NCBI RefSeq assembly: GCF_900109295.1
Contig: NZ_FOIZ01000001.1
Span: forward strand, 1,612,001-1,676,000
Direction: 5' to 3'
DNA: 64,000 nucleotides
DNA from: Cognatiyoonia koreensis
GTDB lineage: Bacteria; Pseudomonadota; Alphaproteobacteria; Rhodobacterales; Rhodobacteraceae
The notes below the pieces were generated by a model, which saw nothing but the letters and a program-made list of their open reading frames with translations, searched no databases and was not told where the DNA came from. This document shows positions 19,010 to 27,944 of this stretch, piece after piece (position 1 is the stretch's first letter; the number at the start of each line of letters is the position of its first letter). Position numbers and translations under genes: made by a program.

Positions 19010-20419
19010 TTAGCGATGCCCCAGTTTCCGGATGGCGTCAACAATCAGGCTGACTTTACTGCCCTTCGATCCCTTCACCAGAACGATGTCACCGGCGTCA
19101 ACGATCGTGGCAGGATGGCCCGTCAGGCCATCGGCGCTTTCGACCCACTGCCCGCGCAACCGCTCGGGAAGTGCCTCGTAAAGGTGGCGCATACGTGGTC
19201 CGACGCAATGCACGATACTTGCTTTTGCAAGATGAGGATCATCAGCCAAGGCCTTGTGCATGCTCATTTCTTCGGGACCAAGCTCCAGCATGTCTCCGAG
19301 GATGGCAACGCGCCGCCCCTTGACGATGCGCCCGATACCGTCGCGCGGGCGCGCGGCGGCAAGCACCTCAAGTGCGGCGGTCATCGACGTGGGATTGGCG
19401 TTGAACGCATCATCGATCAAATCAAGTGTTTCGTCTTCGTTCGAGATATCCAGCGCGATGATTTCCCGCCCGCCGCGTCCTTCGGGCGGAATCCAGTTCG
19501 CGATATCCAGTGAAGCTTGCATCGGATCGGCCCCCAGTGCGTCGGCCACCGCCAGCACACCGACCGCATTCATCGCGAAATGCCGCCCCGGCACGGACAG
19601 CTTGAACAAGTATTCCTGCCCACCCCCGCTTGCCGCGATGATCGTCGCATTGCCCGAAAGGCGCACATCGCCCAGTGTCCAATCCGCGCCGGTCTCTCCA
19701 AACCAGATCGTCCGGCGATCCTTTGCATAATCTCGCAGCACTTGGGCCGTGGCGATATCCGCGTTCAACACGGCACAGCCATCGTCAACAAGCCCGTCCA
19801 TGATCGACGCTTTTTCGCGCGCGATACCTTCAAGGTCGTCGAAGGCTTCCAGATGCGCCGCCGCGACGGTCGTGATCATGACGACATGCGGCTGCGCCAT
19901 TTTGGCAAGCGGGGCGATTTCACCTGGATGGTTCATCCCGATCTCGATCACCGCGAATTCCGTGTCGGCGGGCATGCGGGCAAGTGTCAGCGGCACGCCC
20001 CAATGATTGTTATAGGACGCTTCAGCCGCGTGGGTCTTGCCCTGCCCTGACAGCACTGCGCGCAGCATTTCCTTGGTCGAGGTCTTGCCGACCGAACCGG
20101 TGACAGCAACAATCCGCGCCGATGTGCGGGCACGGGCCGCCCGCCCCAGATCTTCCAGGGCGGCCAGGACATCAGGAACAATCAATAGCGGTGCATCATT
20201 GGCCAAGTCGTCAGGGCGATGACTGACCAAAGCGGCCCCTGCCCCTTTGTCCAGCGCCTGCGCAACGAAATCATGCCCGTCTCGCGCTGCCTTCAACGCC
20301 ACGAACAGATCACCGGGCTGCAAGGTGCGGGTGTCGATGGACACACCATCAACGGCCCAGTCACCGACGACCTGCCCGCCGGTTGCCCGCGCCGCATCCC
20401 GCGCAGTCCAGAGCGTCAT
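19010..20419 (-). CDS. murF: UDP-MurNAc-tripeptide--D-Ala-D-Ala ligase MurF
   Basis: Mur ligase that adds the D-Ala-D-Ala made by Ddl to the UDP-MurNAc tripeptide. The 469 residues contain the substrate domain [20 protein letters not shown], the ATP loop [20 protein letters not shown], the [14 protein letters not shown] segment and [13 protein letters not shown] with GDMLELG near the C-terminus. It overlaps murE by four bases. mraY follows after 28 bases. Confidence 0.96.
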   Translation of the reverse strand: MTLWTARDAARATGGQVVGDWAVDGVSIDTRTLQPGDLFVALKAARDGHDFVAQALDKGAGAALVSHRPDDLANDAPLLIVPDVLAALEDLGRAARARTSARIVAVTGSVGKTSTKEMLRAVLSGQGKTHAAEASYNNHWGVPLTLARMPADTEFAVIEIGMNHPGEIAPLAKMAQPHVVMITTVAAAHLEAFDDLEGIAREKASIMDGLVDDGCAVLNADIATAQVLRDYAKDRRTIWFGETGADWTLGDVRLSGNATIIAASGGGQEYLFKLSVPGRHFAMNAVGVLAVADALGADPMQASLDIANWIPPEGRGGREIIALDISNEDETLDLIDDAFNANPTSMTAALEVLAAARPRDGIGRIVKGRRVAILGDMLELGPEEMSMHKALADDPHLAKASIVHCVGPRMRHLYEALPERLRGQWVESADGLTGHPATIVDAGDIVLVKGSKGSKVSLIVDAIRKLGHR

Positions 20420-21906
20420 ATCTTGCCCTCAAGTGCGGCCACCGCGACGCTGGCCTGTTCGACATCATCAAATGGCAGGACTGTATCACCAACGGTCTGC
20501 CCGCTCTCATGACCCTTGCCCGCAATCAGCAAGGCGTCACCCGCTTCCAGCAGGTCGATACCGCGCAGGATGGCTTCGGCGCGATCGCCCACTTCGGTGA
20601 CGGTCTTGCCCTTGTCAATCGCACCGGACAGAACAGCTGCGCGAATGGATGCAGGATCTTCCGAGCGCGGGTTATCATCCGTCACAATCACGATATCGGC
20701 GTTCTCGGCGGCTGCGGCCCCCATCAGGGGACGCTTCGTGGCATCACGGTCGCCGCCCGCCCCGACAATCACCACGATCCGGCCCATGACATGCGGGCGC
20801 ATCGCCTTCAGCGCCGTTTGAACGGCATCCGGCGTATGCGCGTAGTCAACAAAAACAGCTGCACCGTTTTCGCGCGTCGCCGCAAGCTCCATGCGGCCCC
20901 GCACCGTGCCAAGCTTCGGGAAGGTCGCGAAAACATCGCCGGGCAATGCGCCCGACGCAATCAAAAGACCCGCGGCCAGCAGCACGTTTTCGGCCTGAAA
21001 GCCGCCCATAAGATCAAGTCGCGCCTGATAGGGCCTGCCCTGCCAGCTGAAACGGATATCCTGCCCCGTAGCGTCAAAGCGTTGGCTGATCAAACGCAAA
21101 CGGGCGTCCGACGCTTTGCCAACGCCGATCACCTCTTGGCCGCGCGCGGCGCAGATCGCGGACACCTCGTGGCCTTTGGGATCGTCAAGATTGACGACCG
21201 CGATCCCGTCTTCGGACAGCACGCGCGCAAACAGCCCCATCTTCGCGTCGAAATAGGCGTCAAAGGTTTCGTGATAATCCAGATGGTCCTGCGAAAAATT
21301 CGTGAATCCGGCCGCCGTTAAGATCACCCCGTCAAGGCGGCGCTGGTCCAGCCCGTGCGATGACGCCTCCATCGCGACATGCGTCACGTCATGGGCATCC
21401 GCCTCTGCCAATACGCGGTGCAGGGTGATGGGTTCAGGCGTCGTGTGCTTGAGCGGATAAGACCAAGCCCCTTCAACGCCGGTGGTGCCAAGATTAACGC
21501 CAGCCAAGCCCATCAGTTCCCACATCTGGCGGCAGAATGTCGAAACGGATGTTTTCCCGTTCGTTCCGGTAACAGCGACGACGGTACCCGGATGACTGCC
21601 AAACCAAAGCGATGCGGTCTGCGCCAGAGTCTGGCGCGGATCCTGCGCGACGATCAGCGCGACGTTGGCGGTCGCAAGCGCGTCCTTGGCCAGTGCGGCC
21701 CCTTCAGCGTCTGTCAGGATCGCAGCGGCCCCACTTTCGAGGGCTGCAAGAATGAAGTTCGCTCCGTGCACCCGGCTGCCCGGCAACGCCGCGAAAAGCG
21801 TGCCCGGCCGGACCGCGCGGCTGTCCACAGTGATGTCGCTGATCTGCGCTTGCCGCCCGCCTTGGGCCGTCAGCCCCAGTTCGAACAAGGATTTCGTTTC
21901 TGCCAT
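20416..21906 (-). CDS. murE: UDP-MurNAc-L-Ala-D-Glu--meso-diaminopimelate ligase MurE
   Basis: Mur ligase that adds the third stem residue. The 496 residues include ISDITVDSRAVRPGTLFAALPG, the ATP loop VAVTGTNGKTSVSTFCRQMW, FTNFSQDHLDYH and the C-terminal VTDDNPRSEDPASIR. The DNPR box is the signature for meso-diaminopimelate selection rather than lysine. I chose ATG 21906 (MAETKSLFELG), preceded by GGGGGCGAC; the frame continues to 21972 without family similarity. A 93-base gap separates it from ftsI. Confidence 0.96.
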   Translation of the reverse strand: MAETKSLFELGLTAQGGRQAQISDITVDSRAVRPGTLFAALPGSRVHGANFILAALESGAAAILTDAEGAALAKDALATANVALIVAQDPRQTLAQTASLWFGSHPGTVVAVTGTNGKTSVSTFCRQMWELMGLAGVNLGTTGVEGAWSYPLKHTTPEPITLHRVLAEADAHDVTHVAMEASSHGLDQRRLDGVILTAAGFTNFSQDHLDYHETFDAYFDAKMGLFARVLSEDGIAVVNLDDPKGHEVSAICAARGQEVIGVGKASDARLRLISQRFDATGQDIRFSWQGRPYQARLDLMGGFQAENVLLAAGLLIASGALPGDVFATFPKLGTVRGRMELAATRENGAAVFVDYAHTPDAVQTALKAMRPHVMGRIVVIVGAGGDRDATKRPLMGAAAAENADIVIVTDDNPRSEDPASIRAAVLSGAIDKGKTVTEVGDRAEAILRGIDLLEAGDALLIAGKGHESGQTVGDTVLPFDDVEQASVAVAALEGKI

Positions 21907-21999
21907 GTCGCCCCCGCCACTGGTTTTACCAGCTTTTGTGGCAAAATGCGCCGGAATCAGACCCGGGTTCAAGCTGTTTTGTCACAACCCGGCCGGTGT

Positions 22000-23784
22000 T
22001 CAGCCGTTTGACGTCAGCGTGACCCCGACCGGTTCAAGCACTTCAACATCCGGACGCAGCCCAAGAAGCGGGGCAACGCGGCGGATCATTTCGGCAGCGA
22101 CAGGTACGGCCGTCCAGCCTGCGGTACGGCGCGGCTTGTCGCCGGAATTCTCCGATGGTTCGTCCAAGGTCACGATCAGAACATACTGCGGATCATCGGC
22201 GGGAAAGACGCTGGCAAAGGTGGAAATGACCTTGTCATCGTAATAACCGCCGCGTGGCTTTGGCTTGTCAGCCGTGCCGGTTTTGCCGCCGACTGCATAG
22301 CCCTCGACCTCGCCAAAGGACGCGGTGCCGCGCACAACTACCTGACGCAGCATATTGCGCGCCCGGGTGCTGACGCTTTCGCTGACAACGCGGGGTCCGT
22401 TCTGCGGACCATCCTGCTTGATCAGGGTCGGCGTGACCTGCGTGCCACCGTTCAAAAGCGATGCATAGCCTGCAGCAAGGTGAAGCGGTGAAGACGACAG
22501 ACCGTGGCCGTAGGAAATCGTCATGGTCGAAATCTCGGACCAGTTACGCGGCAACAGCGGCGCGCCGGTCGGAGCTTCGACCATTTCAACAGGCGTCGCC
22601 TCAAGAAAACCAAGCGAGCGCAGGAAACCACGTTGCCGCTCTGCCCCGATCATCAGCGCCACACGTGCGGTGCCGATGTTGGAGGATTTGACGATCACGT
22701 CTGTCGCACTCAGGCTCGGGCCATAATTGTGGAAATCACGGATGCGAAAGCGGCCCCATTGCAGCGGCCCTTTCGTGTCGATCATCGTGTTCTGGTTGAT
22801 CAGCCCCAGTTCCATGCCTTGCGCGACCGTGAATATCTTGAAGACGGAACCAAGTTCGTAAACGCCCTGCACAGCGCGGTTGAATAGGGGGCTGTCGGAC
22901 TGGTCGCCATCGGTCAGAACGCGGGGGCGGTTGTTGGGGTCAAAGTCAGGCAGGCTGACCATCGAAATGATTTCGCCAGTGTGTACGTCCATCAGGACAG
23001 AGGCCGCGCCCTTGGCATTCATGATCGACATGCCACCGGCAAGCACCTGTTCAGAGGCCGCCTGCACGGTCAGATCAAGCGACAGCTGAAGTGGCGCACC
23101 CTCATTTGCGGGATCACGCAGGTAGGCATCAAAGTGGCGCTCGACACCGGCAACACCGATGACTTCGGCACTGGATACACCCTCACGCCCATAGGACGCG
23201 CCACCAAGGATATGGGCAGCGACGGGACCATTGGGATAGAGGCGCATTTCGCGCGGCCCGAACAGCAGGCCCGGCGATCCGATGTCATGAACCTGTTGCA
23301 TCTGTTCGGGCGACAACTGCTTGCGCACCCAGACAAATTTGCGCGTTCCGGTGAAACGCTTGATCAGGTCTTCTTCTTCAAGCTCGGGAAAGATGCTTGC
23401 CAGCTGACGGGCCGCACTCTCCGGATCAATCATATCCTGCGGATGGGCATACAGGCTGTGGGTTTCCAGATTGGTCGCCAGAATACGCCCGTTGCGATCC
23501 ACGATATCAGAACGCTGCCCGATGATCGGATTGCCCACGGCAGTGGCGCGCGGCTCTTCGGGAACGGTATTGGCCAGCGTGCCCATGCGCGCGCCGATAA
23601 CGACAAACGCGCAAAAGAACATGGCACCCAAAACCAGCAGGCGACCTTCGGCGCGATCACGCATCGCGTCATGGTTCGCCTCATTGCGCTGGCGGCGATT
23701 CTCGGCCTCGATGATGTCGGGATTCTCGCCCTTTTCGCGGGCGCGCAGCACCCGTGCCAATGGACGCAGCGGCGTGCGGATCAT
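22000..23784 (-). CDS. ftsI: Septal transpeptidase FtsI (PBP3)
   Basis: Class B penicillin-binding protein that cross-links septal peptidoglycan with FtsW. The 594-residue protein has a cytoplasmic basic tail, one membrane segment around residues 49-68, a pedestal domain (RSDIVDRNGRILATNLE), and a transpeptidase domain with SVFK (Ser313), SSN (residues 367-369) and KTG (501-503). The four-base overlap with ftsL couples their synthesis. Length and motifs are complete. Confidence 0.96.
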   Translation of the reverse strand: MIRTPLRPLARVLRAREKGENPDIIEAENRRQRNEANHDAMRDRAEGRLLVLGAMFFCAFVVIGARMGTLANTVPEEPRATAVGNPIIGQRSDIVDRNGRILATNLETHSLYAHPQDMIDPESAARQLASIFPELEEEDLIKRFTGTRKFVWVRKQLSPEQMQQVHDIGSPGLLFGPREMRLYPNGPVAAHILGGASYGREGVSSAEVIGVAGVERHFDAYLRDPANEGAPLQLSLDLTVQAASEQVLAGGMSIMNAKGAASVLMDVHTGEIISMVSLPDFDPNNRPRVLTDGDQSDSPLFNRAVQGVYELGSVFKIFTVAQGMELGLINQNTMIDTKGPLQWGRFRIRDFHNYGPSLSATDVIVKSSNIGTARVALMIGAERQRGFLRSLGFLEATPVEMVEAPTGAPLLPRNWSEISTMTISYGHGLSSSPLHLAAGYASLLNGGTQVTPTLIKQDGPQNGPRVVSESVSTRARNMLRQVVVRGTASFGEVEGYAVGGKTGTADKPKPRGGYYDDKVISTFASVFPADDPQYVLIVTLDEPSENSGDKPRRTAGWTAVPVAAEMIRRVAPLLGLRPDVEVLEPVGVTLTSNG

Positions 23785-24140
23785 AGCGGATCCTCCTCTG
23801 TCGACGGGCCAATGGAATTCACGTCGATCGGGTTGGTGATCGGCAGTATATCGGGAAGCGGATAGATGATGTTTTCGACATCGCCAAAGGCATCCGGCAT
23901 CAGCGGCAAGAGACCCAGACGGTCAAAGTTCAGCTCTGCCAGATCAGCGAGCCGGTCGGGGCGGTTCAGATAGGCCCATTCCGCGTTCAACACCTTCAGG
24001 CGTTCGTGCGCGCCGCCGATCTGGGCATGCAGGACACGCACATCGCGGATTGCCTGCTGCGTCTTGTAGTTTTCCTGATAGGCCCAAAAGCCCAACCCCA
24101 TGACCGCCATGGCCGATAGCACAAATAATAAACCGCGCAC
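23781..24140 (-). CDS. ftsL: Cell division protein FtsL
   Basis: Short bitopic protein of the FtsQLB complex that activates FtsWI. The 119 residues have an N-terminal membrane segment (RGLLFVLSAMAVMGLGFWAYQ), then a coiled-coil-like stretch (about residues 30-62), and a C-terminal NRPDRLADLAELNFDRLGL motif seen in alphaproteobacterial FtsL. The start codon is GTG, immediately after the rsmH stop (TAA then GTG), so translation probably depends on reinitiation. The stop overlaps the ftsI start. Confidence 0.88.
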   Translation of the reverse strand: MRGLLFVLSAMAVMGLGFWAYQENYKTQQAIRDVRVLHAQIGGAHERLKVLNAEWAYLNRPDRLADLAELNFDRLGLLPLMPDAFGDVENIIYPLPDILPITNPIDVNSIGPSTEEDPL

Positions 24141-25109
24141 TTACCTTGCCCCTTTTTGCATCGGCATACCGATGTCTTTTGGCGCGACTGTTCCCGCCGC
24201 TGCCCCCGTCCGTGTTGCGACCCGCAGCTTGGCCGACCGGCTGCGCGGGTTCATTTGTAATTCGTCTTTATCCGCCGATATCGCCTTGCGCGATGCCAGC
24301 GACCAGGCGGCCTCTTCCTGTTCGACCTCTGGTGCATAGCGGTTGGCATTGGCCATGCCCCCGCCACGCTTCTGGAAGAAGCGTTTGACCATGCGATCCT
24401 CAACCGAATGAAAGGTGACGACAGCCAGTTTCCCGCCTTCCTTCAACGCGCGCTCAGACGCCATCAGGGCGGCATGCAGTTCGCCGTATTCGTTGTTCAC
24501 CGCAATCCGCAGCGCCTGAAAGGTGCGTGTGGCAGGGTGCGACTGGTTCGGCTTGTGACGGGGCAAACAGCCTTCGACAATCTTGGCCAGCTGCAATGTG
24601 GTCGTCAGGGGGCGTGCGGCGACAATGGCTTTCGCGATGCGGCGTGATGCACGCTCTTCCCCGTAAAGATAAATAATATCAGCCAGTTCCGCTTCAGTGC
24701 TCGTGTTGCAAAGGTCCGCGGCAGACGGGCCATCCTGCGACATGCGCATATCAAGCGGCCCGTCACGCATGAACGAGAACCCGCGCTCTGCAATATCAAG
24801 CTGCATGGACGAAACACCAAGGTCGAGGACAATGCCATCAAGGTCCGACCCGTAATGATCTAGCTTGGAAAAGGTGCCTTGCACCGGTTCGATCGGATAG
24901 TCGCCGATCCAGTCAGCGGCCATTTCAAAGGCAAGCGGATCGCGATCCACGGCAATGACAGTCTCCGCCCCTGCAGCCAAAAGCGCCCGCGTGTAACCGC
25001 CGTTGCCAAACGTGCCATCCAGCCAGACACCGGAAACAGGTGAAACCGCCTTGATCAGCGGCCCGATAAGAACAGGAATGTGGGGAATGTCGTCTGCGGC
25101 AGCTGACAT
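24141..25109 (-). CDS. rsmH: 16S rRNA (cytosine-N4)-methyltransferase RsmH
   Basis: SAM-dependent enzyme (MraW) that methylates N4 of C1402 in 16S rRNA. The 322 residues begin [15 protein letters not shown], followed by [16 protein letters not shown] (SAM site), [49 protein letters not shown] and [13 protein letters not shown], all family signatures. It starts nine bases after the mraZ stop and abuts ftsL, so it belongs to the mraZ-led transcript. Confidence 0.96.
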   Translation of the reverse strand: MSAAADDIPHIPVLIGPLIKAVSPVSGVWLDGTFGNGGYTRALLAAGAETVIAVDRDPLAFEMAADWIGDYPIEPVQGTFSKLDHYGSDLDGIVLDLGVSSMQLDIAERGFSFMRDGPLDMRMSQDGPSAADLCNTSTEAELADIIYLYGEERASRRIAKAIVAARPLTTTLQLAKIVEGCLPRHKPNQSHPATRTFQALRIAVNNEYGELHAALMASERALKEGGKLAVVTFHSVEDRMVKRFFQKRGGGMANANRYAPEVEQEEAAWSLASRKAISADKDELQMNPRSRSAKLRVATRTGAAAGTVAPKDIGMPMQKGAR

Positions 25110-25118
25110 GACTGGTTC

Positions 25119-25613
25119 CTATCCCCCCAACAGGCTGAGAGGGTCGAAATCGTCAGGCTGTTCGGCCAGCCAGTCGGCCGTGGATTCAGAAACGGTCGTC
25201 TCGTAGACGTCATCTTTCCAGATCTCGAAATGGTCAACCATGCCACGGAAGGACAATGCGCCCTCGTCCAGGCCAAGCTTCTTGCGGTGCTTGAGCGGCA
25301 GGACGATGCGGCCGTCCTTATCAACGCTCATACGTTCGGATTGCACGATCACAAGCTGCGTCAACATCTTGCGCGACTTGTCGCCCTTCGGCATGGCCTG
25401 AATGTCGGTCATGATGTTGGCGTGTTCTTTTGCGGTGCGCACCTGCAAACGGTCTTTCAGGTGATCGCCGTAATTCAGATAAAGCGTAACGGGGCTGCCG
25501 GGTGTCCAGTTCGGGTCGCCGGATTCGAGCACACGACGAAAATCAGCCGGAATCGACATACGACCCTTGCTGTCGACCTTACCGTCGAATTCGCCTGAAA
25601 ACCCTGTGTCCAA
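25119..25613 (-). CDS. mraZ: Transcriptional regulator MraZ
   Basis: DNA-binding protein of the AbrB-like fold, known in E. coli to repress the dcw operon by binding TGGGN repeats with a 10-base period. The 164 residues contain two MraZ domains, DSKGRMSIPADFRRVL near the N-terminus and VDKDGRIVLPLKHRKKLGL around residues 97-115. It is the first gene of the dcw cluster and sits behind a long leader with a GGG array, consistent with autoregulation. The C-terminal extension beyond residue 140 is typical of alphaproteobacterial forms. Confidence 0.95.
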   Translation of the reverse strand: MDTGFSGEFDGKVDSKGRMSIPADFRRVLESGDPNWTPGSPVTLYLNYGDHLKDRLQVRTAKEHANIMTDIQAMPKGDKSRKMLTQLVIVQSERMSVDKDGRIVLPLKHRKKLGLDEGALSFRGMVDHFEIWKDDVYETTVSESTADWLAEQPDDFDPLSLLGG

Positions 25614-25650
25614 CTGCCCTTCTTTCGCCTTTGTTCAAGCCCCGGATGTG

Positions 25651-25933
25651 AAGACGGCGGATTGAGCTGCTGCCACTGCTCAATCCGCCGCTCCTGCCCT
25701 CTCGGGCTAGTCCAGCTGCGCGCGCCACCTGGGGGGATGTCTGCTCGCTCGCGCGCCGGATCTCTTCGTTCGGTAATGGCGAGGCCTGTATGAAACCTGA
25801 CTTTTTGCCGGTGGGGTTCTTGAGTGCCCCGGTTTGTTTTTTGTGCTCGTCGTTACCGTGAGGAGTTTGTGACATGAGGCACCAAATCGATCAACCGCAA
25901 ATTTGGGAATTCATGGAACAAAGCGGGATATTG
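25651..25933 (-). ncRNA. upsM: dcw 5' leader / UpsM-like sRNA candidate
   Basis: The 290 or so bases between the putative promoter and mraZ contain no convincing gene and end in a strong hairpin. Established knowledge: in R. sphaeroides the dcw cluster has an unusually long 5' leader whose prematurely terminated product is the abundant sRNA UpsM. Position (directly upstream of mraZ), strand and the terminal hairpin agree. I cannot compare primary sequence, and the 5' end is set from a weak promoter guess. A 98-codon frame crosses this region but has no ribosome site and an atypical composition. Confidence 0.6.
25655..25690 (-). terminator. Hairpin in the mraZ leader, partial terminator (UpsM 3' end candidate)
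   Basis: A perfect 13-base-pair stem pairs CGGCGGATTGAGC (25655-25667) with GCTCAATCCGCCG (25678-25690) around a 10-base loop. Read on the minus strand it is followed by TCTTCACATCC, a weak U tract. It lies 41 bases before the mraZ start. In Rhodobacter sphaeroides the dcw leader is prematurely terminated to give the sRNA UpsM; this hairpin is in the matching place. Confidence 0.75.
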
Positions 25934-25948
25934 CGGGGTTTCATAGGG
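25904..25948 (+). promoter_or_regulatory. Candidate MraZ-box array
   Basis: GG or GGG tracts start at 25905, 25915, 25925, 25935 and about 25946, a 10-base period: TGGGA, TGGAA, CGGGA, CGGGG and TAGGG separated by five-base spacers. E. coli MraZ binds TGGGN repeats with exactly this spacing. The array overlaps the proposed -10 and start region of the dcw promoter, where repression would be effective. It reads in the plus orientation, opposite to mraZ. Confidence 0.5.
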
Positions 25949-25969
25949 GTTGGATGTGCAAAACGGCAA
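25940..25969 (-). promoter_or_regulatory. Candidate dcw promoter
   Basis: On the minus strand TTGCCG (25969-25964) is followed after 18 bases by TATGAA (25945-25940), a moderate sigma-70-like match, giving a start near 25933. It would produce a leader of about 320 bases before mraZ. Other weaker pairs exist nearby, so this is a guess supported mainly by its overlap with the GGG array. Confidence 0.35.
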
Positions 25970-25982
25970 CAGTTCAAGGGAT

Positions 25983-26021
25983 CAATATGGTGTAATTCAC
26001 AATCGGGATTACTACATATTG
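25983..26021. promoter_or_regulatory. Long AT-rich dyad upstream of the dcw promoter
   Basis: CAATATGGTGTAAT (25983-25996) and ATTACTACATATTG (26008-26021) form an inverted repeat matching at 12 of 14 positions with an 11-base spacer. It lies just upstream of the proposed promoter, in a GC-rich genome where such an AT-rich palindrome is conspicuous. It looks like an operator for a dimeric or tetrameric regulator; the regulator is unknown. Confidence 0.5.
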
Positions 26022-26044
26022 TGTCTCTTAAGGGAAAATCAGCC

Positions 26045-26196
26045 GACTCCAGAAAATCCCGAACTTTTTTGATTTCCCCCTCACTCAGACGTTCCTGATG
26101 ACAGTATCACAGCCGATCACGGCCCCGTGACACACAGAATCCAGAGAATCCCAACGCTGGTCAGGGCAGATTCCATGATTTCCCAGATACTGATTC
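26045..26196. promoter_or_regulatory. Cluster of five GANTC (CcrM methylation) sites
   Basis: GANTC occurs at 26045, 26137, 26146, 26169 and 26192, four of them within 60 bases, whereas chance would give about one per 256. In many alphaproteobacteria CcrM methylates GANTC, and GcrA uses methylated sites in cell-cycle promoters. The cluster lies between the GNAT gene and the dcw promoter region. Confidence 0.45.
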
Positions 26197-26203
26197 CCGT
26201 CGC

Positions 26204-26698
26204 CTACGCGCCGGCGTCCAACCACTTGAACATGACAAGCGCATCAATCAGGCCCGCTGTCGGATGATCGAAGGCGTGTGGCAACCGTCCGACAGTCTCA
26301 AAGCCCGCCCGCTCCCACAGCCGGATCGCCCCGGTATTGGTCGCAAGCACGAAGTTGAATTGCATTGCGCGATAGCCAAGCCCGCGCGCGGCGTCCTGCG
26401 AATGTGCACACATTGCAGAGGCCACGCCCCTGCCTTGTGCCGCACTGTCCGTTACATAGCCGCAGTTGCAGACATGCGCGCCGCCGCCTTGCTGGTTGGT
26501 CTTGATATAGTAAGTGCCGATAATCCGACCTGCGTCTTCAACGACGAAGGTCGCCTTTGGTAACTCACACCACATCGTCAGCGCATCATCCCGCGTGATG
26601 TCCCGCGCGACAGCATAGGTATCACCCGCGCGAAACACCGGCTCCAGCAGGCACCAGATCGCATCGTGATCCTGCGGTGTGGCCGCGCGGATTTGCAT
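26204..26698 (-). CDS. GNAT family N-acetyltransferase
   Basis: Acetyl-CoA-dependent transferase of unknown substrate. The 164-residue protein shows the GNAT acetyl-CoA loop YVTDSAAQGRGVASAMCAHS (about residues 80-100), an N-terminal IRAATPQDHDAIW segment and the C-terminal NTGAIRLWERAGFETVGRLPHAF typical of GNAT motif B. Its start is one base before the stop of the mrp gene, so the pair is co-transcribed. There is no linked toxin-antitoxin partner or resistance gene that would suggest a substrate. Confidence 0.88.
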   Translation of the reverse strand: MQIRAATPQDHDAIWCLLEPVFRAGDTYAVARDITRDDALTMWCELPKATFVVEDAGRIIGTYYIKTNQQGGGAHVCNCGYVTDSAAQGRGVASAMCAHSQDAARGLGYRAMQFNFVLATNTGAIRLWERAGFETVGRLPHAFDHPTAGLIDALVMFKWLDAGA

Positions 26699-27781
26699 TC
26701 AGGCCATCCCACCTTCGATGAAACGGCGTGCAAGCTGGCGATAGGCCTCTGCCATTGGGCTGTCAGTGGCGGCGATGGGGGTGCCGCCATCCCCTGCAAG
26801 GCGCGTATCCAGATCAATCGGCAGGCTGCCAAGGAACGGCGCACCAATGGCCTCTGCCTCTTTCCTGACGCCGCCTTCGCCAAAGATATGCGCCTCATGT
26901 CCGCAATTCGGGCAATGGAACGTCGACATATTCTCGATCAGTCCAAGGATCGGCGTGTGCAGCGTGTTGAACATATCAATCGCCTTGCGCGCATCGATCA
27001 AGGCCACGTCCTGCGGGGTGCTCACTACGATTGCACCGGTTAACTGCGTTTTCTGGCACAGCGTCAGTTGCACATCGCCCGTGCCGGGCGGCAGGTCGAC
27101 GATCAGAATATCCAGTTCACCCCATTGCACCTGCCCCAGCATCTGCTGCAGCGCGCCCATTAACATCGGGCCACGCCAGACAATTGCCTTGTTGGGATCC
27201 ATCATCAGACCGATCGACATCATCGTCACGCCGTGGGCCTGCAAAGGGATGATGGTCTTGCCATCGGGGCTGCCGGGACGCTTGCTGACACCCATCATGC
27301 GCGGCTGCGAGGGGCCATAGATATCGGCATCCAGCAGACCGACACGGCGGCCTTCGCGCGCCAGCGCCACGGCAAGGTTCGAGGACACGGTCGATTTGCC
27401 CACGCCGCCCTTACCCGATCCCACAGCGATGATGCGATCTACACCCGCGGGTTTGGTGGGACCGGCCTGCGGCTTGGGGTGGCCCCCGATTTTCAACGAT
27501 GGCGGTGCCGGGGATTGGGCCGGCGGCGCGGACGGACCATGCGCCGTCAGAATAACCGATACGCCGGAGACACCTTCAAGCGCCTGGACTGCGGTTTCAG
27601 CCGCGCGGCGCACAGGTTCCATCTGGGCGGCAACTTCGGCGCTTTCCGCCTCGATAACGAACCGGACCTTGTCGCCGTCGACAGTCAGCGCGCGGATCAT
27701 ATCCTTTTCGACAAGATTGCTGCCGTTGGGCAAGGTGATCCGGGCAAGCGTTGCAAGGATGCTGTCGCGATCTGCAGGCAT
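26699..27781 (-). CDS. mrp: Mrp/ApbC family iron-sulfur cluster carrier ATPase
   Basis: P-loop ATPase thought to bind and deliver [4Fe-4S] clusters to apoproteins. The 360 residues have an N-terminal MIP18/DUF59-like domain (about 1-85), a proline-rich linker, then the deviant Walker A IAVGSGKGGVGKSTVSSNLAVAL, the DADIYGPSQPRMMG segment, LIVDLPPGTGDVQLTL and the C-terminal NMSTFHCPNCGHEAHIFGEGG with the CxxC that bridges the cluster. I chose ATG 27781 (MPADRDSIL), preceded by GGAAGGAACG. The next gene on the right is divergent. Confidence 0.94.
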   Translation of the reverse strand: MPADRDSILATLARITLPNGSNLVEKDMIRALTVDGDKVRFVIEAESAEVAAQMEPVRRAAETAVQALEGVSGVSVILTAHGPSAPPAQSPAPPSLKIGGHPKPQAGPTKPAGVDRIIAVGSGKGGVGKSTVSSNLAVALAREGRRVGLLDADIYGPSQPRMMGVSKRPGSPDGKTIIPLQAHGVTMMSIGLMMDPNKAIVWRGPMLMGALQQMLGQVQWGELDILIVDLPPGTGDVQLTLCQKTQLTGAIVVSTPQDVALIDARKAIDMFNTLHTPILGLIENMSTFHCPNCGHEAHIFGEGGVRKEAEAIGAPFLGSLPIDLDTRLAGDGGTPIAATDSPMAEAYRQLARRFIEGGMA

Positions 27782-27944
27782 TGGGCGTTCCTTCCGAGTG
27801 AACACATTCGATGAATGCCGCAACATTTAGCATGGCACAACAAATCGCAAGATGAGCGGGCAAATTGCCTGCGAAAGCAGCAGCGCGAAAATTTACCCTT
27901 CGTAAACTTGCACTTGCTGCATAGCCGCAATGCAGAAAGACCCA

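Noticed and set aside
25579..25875. 98-codon minus-strand frame across the mraZ leader
   Set aside because: No ribosome site, unusual Ser/Arg/Gly-rich composition, it crosses the terminator hairpin and overlaps the mraZ start in another frame. Position matches a known non-coding leader.
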